Part shown: piece after piece, positions 23,461-35,111 of the stretch
Position numbering within the stretch: position 1 is the stretch's first letter
How the letters are laid out: each line of letters starts with the position of its first letter
Source of the DNA: Azadirachta indica
Taxonomy: Eukaryota; Streptophyta; Magnoliopsida; Sapindales; Meliaceae
Direction: 5' to 3'
DNA: 64,000 nucleotides
Assembly (NCBI GenBank): GCA_022749755.1
Contig: CM040445.1
Span: 11,615,182-11,679,181, forward strand
Translations under genes and position numbers: made by a program
The notes under the pieces: generated by a model
What the model was told of the DNA's origin: nothing
What the model saw: only the letters and a program-made list of their open reading frames with translations
The model's database searches: none

Positions 23461-25300
23461 CTTTTATTGGCATTATATGCCAATTAAATATATTTAAAGA
23501 ATTTTTAGTTCTGAAAACTTTTATTGTTTTAATTACACTCATATTAGTTTTCTAATTATTTTAGAATGAGTTGATTATCAAATTTTAACTAGCAAATATA
23601 CATTTGCTATTCTATAACTTAAAGAAAGAAAGTCTTTTGAAAACAAAGAGTTTAGTAAGGTAAGAATCATTCCTAATTTAGGATATTTATTTCATTAAGG
23701 AATAAGGAAACAAAATCCTCTTTCATCTAAGACTTATGTATTTATATAAATAAAAAATACTTTTCAAAATTTTGTTAAACCTCTAATACGTAAAAATTAG
23801 TCCAAAGAGATTTCCTTAGTAAGCATGATTTTTGTTTTCTAAGTTGTTCATCTTTTTTTCATTTTTTAATTGAGAACAATTATTTGTCTGTCATTCATAT
23901 TATAATAAATTTAAAAATTTATATCTTTAAGTGTTGTGAAGACAATTTGCTTATATTCATCGAGAGAGGACCTTGATTTTTTTTATAAGAAGCCGTATTT
24001 GTTGAAGAGAGTTTGATGACATAAGAGGCAGGAGATCTTATAAAATAAGACTATTTAAGATCATACACAATAACTTTGTATGAATTCATTGGTGTTTATA
24101 TTATCTTATTTTTTAATGAATTATTTTTCTTTGGGCGTGATTGTGGATGTAAAATTAAAAAATAAAAATAACGATTAAAATCACGTGCCTTTATTATTTT
24201 TATTTGTAACTTATTAATTAAATTAATTGCGGAATTAATTAGTATTAATTATTTAATTAAAATTGACAATATACCTGCTAACGAATTTTTCAAGTTAATT
24301 AGTGATCTCAAACTTAGTGAATATCTTTTATAGGAGTTTCAAAAAAAAAATGCTTTGAAAGATTGCAAAATAAACCCAAAAAAATGGACATCAAAAGGAT
24401 TTCATTTCTAAAATGAAGAATAAAAGAACTCTAAAAAAATAATTTACAATGAGAGAATTCAATGAATTTTGGACTAAATGGAAAAAGAAAAATTTGATAA
24501 CCAGTAATCATATATATGATTCATAAAAAGAATATTGAAATTCCATGGATGGATTGAACAAACTTCTCGTTGATAAAAAAAAGAAACAACTGAAAAATCT
24601 GACCAATCGAGCAAGCATAATCACAAATTAAATAGATAAATTACAAACGAAAAGTTAAAAAAAAAATGACTAACTCAACAAATAAATATCAGTATCTTGC
24701 TATGAGTTCTTACCTTATTCACCAAATTAATTACATCTTTCAGATGGAAACACTTCAATCCATGTGATCATAATCGTACTCGAAATAACCCTCTCTCATC
24801 AGCTTTATACCCTCGACAAGTTTTTGATAAAATCCACCTGCTAGCTGCCTTATAACTGAATTTTACATCTAACTTAATACTCTGCTTTTGGATGTTATTA
24901 TCCCATTAAATTAATAATAAACTGAATTAATTCATTCACGGGTGGCTTGTGTTTGCGCATGAGTCAGCTACATAGCAATCAAGCGAAAAACGACATGCTT
25001 GGCTTCTGTATGGGTGGGCGCCGCCTTCGTAAATACCTTTTCGTCTAAAGTTATTTTATTTAGACAAAATCAAACTCGGCGTGTCGTTCTCGTTAACCCT
25101 TTAAATAAAATATAAATTTTTAATCATCGAGTCCAATTCGGCATGCTATTTATTATTCCATAAAATAAAACGTTCTTATTATTCCATAAAATAAATCGTA
25201 CATTTTGGCAACATTCCTCTCGCCAAAATTTACCAAAGAAAAAAAAACGTTTAGCAGAAAATATCGAGGAAAGTCATCAGCATGCAAGTATTGGTGGTTT
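23461..25300. other. Probable LTR remains and AT-rich intergenic sequence
   Basis: No gene is recognised. The first several hundred bases may be the 3' LTR of the copia remnant. The last 300 bp are the upstream region of the second dioxygenase gene. Confidence 0.35.
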
Positions 25301-25309
25301 GATATCTAC

Positions 25310-25317
25310 TATAAATA
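25310..25317 (+). promoter_or_regulatory. TATA box of dioxygenase copy 2
   Basis: TATAAATA lies 80 bp before the ATG at 25397, in a sequence context (CTACTATAAATACAG) typical of plant core promoters. Confidence 0.7.
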
Positions 25318-25396
25318 CAGGCTTGCTAAAGATTCTTCTGTCCACAGACTTAATTTCCTCGAAAATTAGAAACTAATTAAGCTTACAGATAAAAGC

Positions 25397-27752
25397 ATGG
25401 CGGCTTATCAGACTGCAAATGGTACAGACAGCAAAGTATCAGCTGCCCTGAACTGCATCGATCTCTCAAATCCTGATATCAACCAATCTGCTGCTCTCAT
25501 CAAACAGGTGAAATAAACTCTCTCTCTCTCTCTCGATCAGTGTGTTCTAAAATTAGAATCAATTGAATAGTGCTTTGAAATACTGTTAACTGCATTCATC
25601 CTATACATTCAGGCATGCATGGATTCTGGGTTCTTTTACGTAATAAATCATGGAATAAGCGAGGAATTTATGAATGAGGTTTTTGCCCAAAGCAAGAAGT
25701 TTTTTGCACTGCCATTGGAAGAAAAAATGAAGCTCATGGTTGAAAGAAACAGAGGCTACAAACTACCTTTGAAAAATCAGTTTATTGATCAAGAAACTAA
25801 TCAACAAGGTTAGTATATATTCACCTGCTTGCAAATACATATGTGTTTCAAATTTATAGATATAAATTTTTTGGGTATCTTTTTTTTTTTTTTCCCTTTT
25901 CATCGGATGCATTAGTCAACTATATATTTTTTCTTCATGGAACTTCTAAATCTTTTTTTTTTTTTAATTTTTGATGTGATTGTTGAAGCTCATGGAGAAG
26001 CGTTCTGTATGGTTGAGGAATTACCTGGTACTGATAAGGACGCCGAAAAGCCTTTACGTGGTCCAAATGTTTGGCCTCCGGCTGGTAAATTAATAACTAG
26101 AATAACTTTTGTTTATTTGTTTGACGAATTTTTTAATATTACTTGACTGGAATGACTTAATAGTTGACAATTAATCTTGTGAGAGTCGTTCTCACCAAAT
26201 ATTAAATATTTTTTTATGCGTTTCATGCAGATGCTTTACCTGAATGGAAAGAGACAATACTAAAATATCAGCAAGAAGTATTGTAAGTTTTGAAATAATA
26301 TGATACTATTAATAAATTCTACAACTTAAAAGGCTATACTAAGTGATTTAAATTTGTAATATTTCAGAAATGTGGGAAGAGCAGTTGCAAAAATAATAGC
26401 CGTTGCTCTTGATCTTGATGTTGATCACTTCGATCGGCCGGAATTTCTCGGCAATGCTTTGCCCTATCTCTCCTTAAATCATTATGGAGGTTAAATTTAC
26501 ATTTGAAAATCACAAATTAATTTTCATTTTAATTAGATTAATTCCAAACTATGTATCTAGCTAGTATAGTACAGTACAGGACAGTACTTGTCAAATTTAT
26601 ATGACTGACATTAAAATATTTTATTGTATAATTTAGTTGAAGGTGCTGATCCATTGAAGGAATATATACTTGGAACACCAGCTCACAGTGACCCTTCTTT
26701 TATTACGGTTTTGGCAACAGACCATGTCCCTGGTCTTCAAGTATGGAAAAATCAATAGTTAATTTATTCATATTATTCTTGATCTATATATATATATATA
26801 TATATCATTTCTATAATTTTTTTCCTTTTGTGTTTAACTAAAATATCTATAAATAACTGTGGCAGATATGTAAAAATATACATGCTAAACCTCGAATATG
26901 GGAAAATGTATCACCACTAAAAGGGTGAGTTAACTATGAGAAACTTTTTTGTTTTGGATCCAATTCGAGCCCTACTCTGACATTCATTTTCTAATAAGAT
27001 TACTTTACTTTTGCAGGGCTTTTATTGTGAATATTGGAGACATGTTGGAGAGGATGAGCAATTGTATTTTCAGGTAATTTTTAAAGTGCTTAAACTTAAA
27101 GGTGACACTTTTGATTTCTAATCATTTTTGTAAGAAATTAAATTAATTTAAGAATGTAGTTTTTCAGTAGTCTGTCGGTATCTAATCTTCTCGATCTTGC
27201 TTTTAAATTTGATCCCAGGTCTACAATGCACAGAGTACTGTTTCGTCAAGACAGATACACCGTAAGCCGAACTGAAAATTAAACTCTTTTCTTCTTTTTC
27301 TTTAAAATATAAATATAAATATAAATATCTGTTTATGTTGCGTTTTGATTTAATTAATTGCCTTTCACTTTTTCAATTTACGTCCTATTCGTTGGGCAGA
27401 TTGCATTTTTTGTATATCCAAGTCATGATGGTATTATTGAATGCATTCCGAGTTGCAAGTCCGAAGAAAATCCTTCCAAGTAAGTCATTGCTTATATAGA
27501 TATGCAGCAGCACATATTATTAAATAATATTTAATTAAAATGTTATCTTAATTAAAACGTACGCAGCATCGTTTAATATCGTTTTAAGCTACTATAAATT
27601 TTAATTTTAGTAGAAGTGAAATATATATAGCATGTTTCCTAACCAATTATTGGATCGTCAGGTATCCTCCGATCAAAAGCGAAGAACTTCTGGGCATTAT
27701 TTTCCAGGAAGTTGCTGCTGGTCGAACAGCACGAGACATCAGTAAAGCTTAG
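25397..27752 (+). CDS. 2-oxoglutarate/Fe(II)-dependent dioxygenase, copy 2 (11 exons)
   Basis: Exons 25397-25507, 25613-25808, 25989-26084, 26231-26282, 26368-26489, 26637-26740, 26866-26924, 27017-27073, 27219-27261, 27400-27479 and 27662-27752 give a 336-residue enzyme. Every exon has the same length as in copy 1 except exon 2, which is 6 bp longer. Fe(II) ligands are H209 and D211 (HSD, in TPAHSDP) and H270 (STMHRVL). The 2-oxoglutarate pair is R278 and T280 (RYT), where most relatives have Ser. The sequence GDMLERMSN and the C-terminal YPPIKSEELL are family hallmarks. It probably oxidises a small-molecule substrate in the cytosol; which one is unknown. Exon-by-exon match to 2085-4464 marks a duplication in direct orientation, with copies about 23 kb apart. 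All splice sites are canonical and no stop interrupts the frame. Confidence 0.9.
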
Positions 27753-27879
27753 AATTTGGTGCAACCTTTTGTTATAAAAATAAAATTAATTTCAGGTTAA
27801 TCATCAATTAAAATCAGAATGTATTTTAAATTTATAAATACCATGGCGTGATGTAATAAAATTAAGGTTATATATTATT

Positions 27880-28088
27880 GTTTGCTTTGCCCTATATTGA
27901 GAGATTTTCAATTCACTTTGTAATTTTCGTAGCAACCTTCGGGGGTTTTTCTCTCTCCTTATAATAAAGTTGTTTCATTTGTTATCTTAGTTTTACCAAA
28001 TTATTGTTTTCCTTCTCTGTGAAGAATCAAAAGAAAAAGAAAAATTATGATGTAACAAAGAGCATGAAACAGTATCAAGAAACGATTT
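27880..28088 (-). repeat. Distal part of the inverted duplicated block, beyond the LINE
   Basis: On the - strand, CGTTTCTTGATACTGTTTCATGCTCTTTG (28045-28085, read in two parts: CGTTTCTTGATA and TTTCATGCTCTTTG) continues the block whose first part lies at 28716-28965. On the + strand, 27886-27915 reads GCTTTGCCCTATATTGAGAG, an inverted match to the far end of the same block. The whole therefore resembles a fold-back. Confidence 0.6.
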
Positions 28089-28715
28089 TTTTTTTTTTTG
28101 GACTAAATTAAACCTAACAAGGAGGCCGATTTATTGAAAATAAATGAAAGAGTAAACAAGAAATGGAGATAGAGGGCACTTAAGAGCCTCTTCCCTCCAC
28201 AAGGAAAACATAAAGTTTAAGACTAAGGCAAAACAAAGAATGGTCAACGCCTAAATTTGCCAACCTGTCAGCTACAACGTTGTTTTCTGGAGAGTTGTGA
28301 GTAAAACGAAAGCTCATTTGGGAAAGTAGAAGCCTTAAGGTTTATCCATCTGTTCCTGAGGTCCCAAAGAGGAGAGAGTGGGGAAGGGCTGCCAAAGAGG
28401 TGCATCACCGACATAGTGTCGCATTCCAACCAAAGATTACGCCAATCCTTTGCATAAGCTAGCTGTTTCAATAACCAAAATTGCTGCCATTATAAAAGCA
28501 TGCTGAAACTACCCCCACATGCTGTAAGTCCCAGGTTTGTCCTGACCTAAGCCTTCCGAATTGGCTTTAATCCAACTGATAGCGGGTGAAGACCACCCCA
28601 GAAATATGGACAAGGGGAGCCTTGCCAAGCATCCAACGTACACCTAAAGCATGAAGGATGTCTCTCCCCGAACCATAGGTGACAAAACCTGGACAAAATT
28701 TGGCATAGTAAAAGA
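28089..28715 (-). mobile_element. 5'-truncated LINE with RNase H-like domain
   Basis: Read on the - strand, degenerate frames carry pieces typical of the RNase H-like domain at the 3' end of plant LINEs: AIMAAILVIETA-like, then WRNLWLECDTMSVMHLFGSP and WDLRNRWINLKAS. A tail of 14 A (T run at 28086-28099) marks the 3' end. The insertion is flanked by near-identical 16-bp duplications, AAATCKTTTCTTGATA on the - strand (28716-28731 and 28073-28088, one mismatch). The interrupted host sequence is seen uninterrupted at 4805-4860. Stops in all frames show the copy is dead; the upstream endonuclease and reverse transcriptase were never copied. Confidence 0.8.
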
Positions 28716-28965
28716 TATCAAGAAAAGATTTGCTACTACTGATTTCACTAAAAATAAAACTGGAGTTTTTCAGATTATATATATATATATATATATATTC
28801 AACAGGAACAAGATCCAACGGTTGCCACGAAAAAAGAAAGCTAATAGAAAATCCCGTATCAAATAGGCTAAAACCCCTCAATTAAGAAAGGGCAAGGCAG
28901 AACGATAGAGCTGGAAAAAGAGAAAACAAAAAAAAAACAAGAAGAAGAAAAGCAAACAAATAAAC
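28716..28965 (-). repeat. Proximal part of the duplicated block downstream of dioxygenase copy 2
   Basis: The reverse complement of 28925-28716 reads CTTTTTCCAGCTC, CTTGCCCTTT, TGAGGGGTTTT, TTGTTCCTGTTGAA and AGTAGTAGCAAATC. It parallels 4651-4825 downstream of dioxygenase copy 1, but in opposite orientation relative to its gene. An (AT)n tract at 28777-28798 replaces the A-rich stretch of the other copy. Confidence 0.75.
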
Positions 28966-31900
28966 TTGGAATTCAGGTGTAGAATGAAATAATTAAATAT
29001 AAAGTATAATTGAGAGAGTGAATGGAAAATATTAACCCTTAATCAAAACAAAAAGTCATAAGATAACGAGAACTTTTAAATTATAAAAAAAAAATTGTAT
29101 TAAAAGTAAGAAGGAAACTATCATTTTCTTAAAATCAAAGAAGCTATATTAGTTAGTTGTCTTTGTAAGGCCAAACATTTTAAAGATAATCTTCAAGTAG
29201 AATCGAGAGAAAATGACTCTTTGTGATCTCTACAACAATATTAAAAATGAAAAGCAAAATTAAAAATTGAAAAAAATATGAAAGTAAATTTAAATAAGAT
29301 CAATACAGCTGCAATCCCTTTCGCCTACATGGTTCTTTCCGTCGAGGTTTATTAACATAGTTACGAACAAGCTTCATTTTCTCATTTTCTGGGAATTCAA
29401 AAAATTCTTGGTTTATACAAAAGCCTCATCCATCTGTTCTTTGCTTACTCCACCGGATTCTGAGCTTGCATGAACCACTTAAAAAGATTTATTTAATTAT
29501 TATTTTGAACCAAAACATATAAAAGAAAGAACAAAATTAATAATTTAAGATTAGTTATTACACTAATAATATTACACTTTTAGATATTATTTTATTAAAA
29601 TAATGTGAATGAATTCAATATCTAATACAACAGAGACATGGTGTTGGTAATGTCAAAACTCACACCTTCAATTGAGAACTTATCAAAAATTATGCTTGCA
29701 ATTAATATGATTTTTTACGAGCAATCATCTTAAAAATAATTTATTAATTAACTTACCAAGTAGATTAATTAACTGTTTAGAGTACTTTTATAAATTGTGA
29801 ACACAAAACAATATAACTCAAATCTAAAAATCATTAATTGAGAAAAAAATTAATCTAAAAAATTGTTAATTAACCACCATCTTGGTATGCTAATAATAAT
29901 TGCGAGAATCTTTTAATATGTATCTATCACTTCTTGAATAATTTACGTATCATGTTATTGTGTCAACAATTGTGTAATTTACGTAAGAAATCTCATAAAT
30001 AATTGATTTTTTTTCTTTTTGAGTGTTTATTCGATTTAATTTTTAATTAGTCAAAAAAAATTTTAATGTTAATTTTTTTTTCATTTTTGGGGTGTCATTT
30101 GGTTGATATCAGAGAAGATTTTTAAACTTTAGGAATGAGAAAATTTTCTGAATATTTTTAAAAGTTTGATTATTTATAATATTCTTATTTTATTTAGAAG
30201 TTTTTATACCTTTTCTAATTACATAACTTTAAAGACTTGCCTATTAAAATAATTAAACAATTTTTTTCTAAAAGGTATTTGTAACAATCAAATAATTAAT
30301 GAATTTTTAGTGAAAACTCTATATGAAAAAAAAAATTATTTCAAAAGCTCTTGACTCTAAATCTATCATCAGAAAAATTTTTGTGATCAAACAATTTATG
30401 TTAGCCAACCAAGTTTGAAAATACACAAATCCAACATTATTAATGTTGGCACAGAAATTTGGGCAATGGTGTAAATTAAAAATTTGACACAAAATAAGTA
30501 AGGACAAAGAAACAAGAAATCAAAATTTACATGGTTCGGCATATCTTCTATGTCCATGAATTGGATATATGTGGGGAAATCTTTATTAATGCTTAAAAAA
30601 TAGGGTTATCAAAGTCTCTCTCCCTCTCTCTCCCTCTCTTTATCTTTTCTCTCAATATCTCTTACTTTTTCTCTAACACTTTTTTCGCATCCCTATCTCT
30701 TTCTCTTAACACTCAACTTATATATCTTACATTATAGATTTTTTCTTAAGTATAAACTAATTAATTCTCCTCTTAGAGTTTACCTAGAAATTGTTGTCGT
30801 CAGAGATATCATCTTCTTCTCAAACTTATCTTTGTTAGAATTTGTTGATACATAAAAATTGACTACGAGTCCGAACCCAAGCTCAAGGGAAAACTACGTT
30901 ATTTTACTAATTAATGTATACAAAAATACAAGTAGCCCAAGCCATTTTGTGGGATTCAAATTGTGGGCCAAAGTGTGAATAGTACAAATAGATCCAACTT
31001 CGATCCAAATTAATATAATGTCCTAAGCCTAATCTATTTAAAGATATTTAAGCTCCAAGAATTTATTATATGATTAAATTAATGTATACGAGAAATACAA
31101 AAATCTAAACAATTTTCTATTTTAAAAGCTCAAAACTATAGTTTGAAAACCTTATTTTAATTAATCTGGCATTAATTAGAATTAGTGTTTTATTATAAGC
31201 ATGAATATTAAATATCTCTTTTAATTAGGATTACATTATACTAATTTAATTTCTAAATAAAGTTTTGTTTTAAAGGAATTTAACTTGTATTACATTAAGA
31301 TTACATGAGTTAATCTTATTCTACTAACACTTCATGTCACACACTATATAAAAATTATATGACTCCACGTTTAGAGGGGATTATCACGTTAGGAGATCAT
31401 ATTCTATCATTAAGGCTTGACTTTCATTAGTCTAGAATCACATCCTTGAATAATTTGATTTAATTGTATATCATTAAATGATACAAAATAGAATGTGCAT
31501 TTTTATTCTCAACATCTCAATATTAATATTCGTTTATTTTTATCTTTTAATAATTATAATGTGGACTTAATTGTTAAACAATAGAATATTTATTTTTATT
31601 CTGAACATTTCAATCTCAAAATTTACTTCTTGTGGTTCTTGATTCTAAGATTATTATAATAACAAGTTGTATAGTTCGATAATAAAATAAAATATGAAGT
31701 TTTCAAATATTTAATTCTTGTTATTTCCTTAAACAATTTTTTCTTTTTTTTTTTGGGTCTGTTCCATGCCCCGCGCTCATACCACCCAATTAAATACGAA
31801 CGAAAACGTAAAAATAATAATATTTGAATAATAATAATTCATATCACTTATATAAATTATCAAATACAAACGAGAACATAAGTTCTTGGACACTCTTCCC

Positions 31901-32147
31901 TTACAAGCCTTCTTATGGAAAGAACTCTTACCAATTACCCAAACTTAATGCTAGCCTTTTGTTTTGAAGAGGAGTCAACTTAGTATTCTTCTGCACTTTT
32001 GCTTCTTCAGTTATTGCATAGTTTTAAATAAGAAAATACACATTAATAATTAATGCAAGCAATGATTATTGCATTTAATTTCTAACCAAGTATTACTGAT
32101 CATCTAGTAGTACCATCACACTCTGGCAATTAACGGCATTAATTGTT
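28966..32147. other. AT-rich intergenic region, one LTR-like patch
   Basis: No gene is recognised over 3.2 kb. At 30525-30610 the text ACATGGTTCGGCATATCTTC and TGTCCATGAATTGG resembles the conserved patch of some plant copia LTRs, so a solo or broken LTR may lie between about 30300 and 31300. A CT-rich tract lies at 30616-30690. Confidence 0.35.
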
Positions 32148-34966
32148 TTAATCAGCCAATCCTTCAGCAATGACTGCATCTTTTATAAGGTTGAGAGATT
32201 CTTCAAGATCATCACATAGCTTATGTGGATCAGGAATTATGCCTTCATCAACTGATAAGATGAAGGTCAGTTTCTTGGCATAGCTTACAACATGAATCAA
32301 TCAACACGAAATATCATCTAATTTAAGAAAAAATTTTGTTGATTCTTAATAATAGAAGTTAAATATTAAATATCCGCTCCTTCATGAACTAAGAAGTTAA
32401 CTTGTTACTTTCATTAAGTATAAAAATCGTATATATTACCTTTTTATATAACCTTAGCCTAGCCAGTTAAAAGTAAATGAAAATAAAGAAAATAGTCATG
32501 GGTTAACTGGTAAAATCATTGAAGGTCGTATAAGAATTTTAGGGTTCATATTCCGTCCACACTATATTGAGTTTATTTTGTTAACCATTTTTTAGAAAAT
32601 AAAATAAAACAAAGAAAAGAATTAGAAGAAAACTTTACATTGGGTTGTCCACAGCAACATGGAGCAACGTAAGCAATCGGGTGGCCGCAAAAGCTTATTT
32701 CCTCTTGGGGCCCCATCACATTTGAGAACCATAATGTTGTTTCAGATGGAAATGCGGCTCCCTGTTCATCAATTAATTAATATTTAAAGAATATGATCAA
32801 TGAATGAATAATAATGGAATTCATCAACTTTAATTTGGCTACAAATTAAAGAACATTAATAAATTGACATATATATATATATATATGTATATTACCTTGA
32901 GACTAAATTTATGCAAGCATTTAGATAACAAATACGAAAATTTAGCCTCCAGAGAAGCTTTCTTTCTATCCATAGTTGCCTTTGCCTCTCGAAGGTAATT
33001 TAAAGGGTTATCTCTTATTGCAATGGTGAAGGGGAAGAGTAAAAAACCAATTTGGTTACCCCACTTTGCTTTAGAACCCTTCTTTATCATATTAGCCAAT
33101 TCCTGTTTATAAAATAATAGATCACGTAAATATGAATAGTACATTATCTATAAACACAAAGTTATAGAGATGAAGCACTCACTTGAATTCCTGCAGATGG
33201 CCTGAGGTTCAAAAAAAATGTTGCTCTGAGACGGATATTCTTTGGAAGATTGTTCAATCTTAAATTCCCCTACAATATTTCAATTCCAATCGAGATTGAG
33301 ATGGCTTTCCAATGAAATAACTAGAGTAACGAATATTAAAAATATTAGTTGGTTATATGGTTAATATCATTTTTGTCTTTAATACTTGGCTTAAGTAATG
33401 TAATAAAAAAAGGGTAAGGATTAAATTGTTAAAATTAAACAAATTATATCTTGATTTATTAGTTTGTCAAAATTCAGAAATGAAAATCTTATTTATACCA
33501 TTGGGTTCATAAATATAAGAAGAAAATTGAAGAAGCTCACCATATTTGTCATTGAGATACCGAGACAATCCTGCTTGAGTGACTCCTAGCACAACATCAT
33601 TGATTGTCTATAGAAAACCAATTCAATAGGTAAAACAAAATGAATAAATAAATACTTCTACACCAATTTTTTTCAGAAGAATTGTATAGATATATATATA
33701 TATATTTTTTAAGTCTGCATACAACGATCACACTGAAAAATATTAAAAAGATTTTGTTCTGTCGAGGTTTCATGATATCGAGAAGTCTATAAGTTGACTG
33801 ACCGTATTCATGGCTTTCTTGACAAGCTTGACATCGTCCAAACTGACTGATCTGTGAACAAATCTCCGATAACCAAAAAAATTTTCCTTCACACCTTTGA
33901 GGGGCGTTTTGGTATCTTTCAGAAACATTAATGCCGTTGCAATAAACATCAGAACATCAACCAGAGTATTCCAAAACAACAAGACAACCAACCATAACTT
34001 GATGAACAAGGAACTGTTGGAACCAGCTGATGATCTCTTAACAACTGAAGGAATCGTGGGTAACTCCTTCGGATCAGAAACTTTGCGAGTACAAGCAAGC
34101 AAAAGAGACATGAGAGAAGTTCCATCACCAAGAGAATGATGAACACGAAGAACTGCTACGGATTCAGCATCTGAAGTTTTGATATTCAGGAGATGGAAAT
34201 CCCACATTGGTATTGACATATTGATTCCTTTTTTGCTTAGATTTGAGACATAATCTTCCACAAACTTGTCTGGTGAATCAATGTTTTCTTCGTCGATATT
34301 TGGAACTATAACATGGTTGACTATATTCACCGTTGTTGGAACCCATTTTAGCCCTCCTTCAATCCTCTCATCCACAACCTGCATTTATGTTCTTGCAAGT
34401 TAGCAATAATCTTAATTAGCAATAATGAACTTCTATTTACGAGATAATTTAATTACGTTAACTATTACACGTTCATTCAATCAAATCTCTTATCTTTTTT
34501 TTTTTTCTTGGCCAATTTAGCCCCATGCAAAAGGTTGACCAATAATCAACCTAACCCTCCATTGACTGGATTATACTATAAACTAATTATTAAAGGAAGA
34601 GATAGAGCTCATACATTAATTTTATAAAATTATTGGGTATCATTATTTATATTATCTGTTACGTCAGGAATAATTGCTTCAATAAATGATTTAAATTACA
34701 TTTATAAAATATTTGGAACCAAAAAACCGTAATAATGGCGATTGAATTAATCTTACCTGCAAACTGGAGAAACGATGGTGTTTAAGCAAACTATGCTGCA
34801 GATTTGCTTTGACAATTTCTGGGTTGATTTTTGATTTCAAGCCAATCATAATAATGATATAAACATTGGAGTCAGGTTCATGAAATGAACGAGCCATTGG
34901 ACTCAAAGGTTGATCTTCCCCATCATCAACAGCTACGCTCACTCGGATTGGTTTAATAGCTGACAT
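32148..34966 (-). pseudogene. WSD1-like wax ester synthase/diacylglycerol acyltransferase, probably defective
   Basis: Seven exon pieces: 34757-34966, 33803-34378, 33541-33607, 33183-33269, 32896-33102, 32639-32761 and about 32148-32306. They cover a full WSD1-like protein of about 470 residues. The condensing motif HHxxxDG is HHSLGDG (H150, H151, D155), followed by a hydrophobic stretch (LWLVVLLFWNTLVDVLMFIA). Exons 5-6 hold the DUF1298 core (MGPQEEISFCGHPI). The enzyme would esterify fatty alcohols or diacylglycerol with acyl-CoA at the ER. Two defects are seen. Exon 3 ends in phase 1 while the only good exon 4 acceptor needs phase 0; extending exon 4 upstream instead meets an in-frame TAG at 33270-33272. 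The last exon (VSYAKKLTFILSVDEG onward) lacks a usable AG acceptor and has an extra base (TTGATTGATTCAT). If real, the C-terminal 50 residues are lost. Recent loss or an assembly error are both possible. Confidence 0.68.
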
Positions 34967-35102
34967 ACTTAATTCTACTCAAGGAAACTATATATGCAGA
35001 GGATACAAAACCTCCTAGAAGAAGAAATGGAAGGCTAGCTATCTAGGCTTTGTGTTGTCTTCGATGTTTTTTTGGATGAATTACAAACTTCCTAAAGGGT
35101 CT

Positions 35103-35111
35103 CCTTTTATA
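35103..35111 (-). promoter_or_regulatory. TATA box of the WSD1-like gene
   Basis: The - strand reads TATAAAAGG, about 140 bp before the ATG at 34966. Confidence 0.6.
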
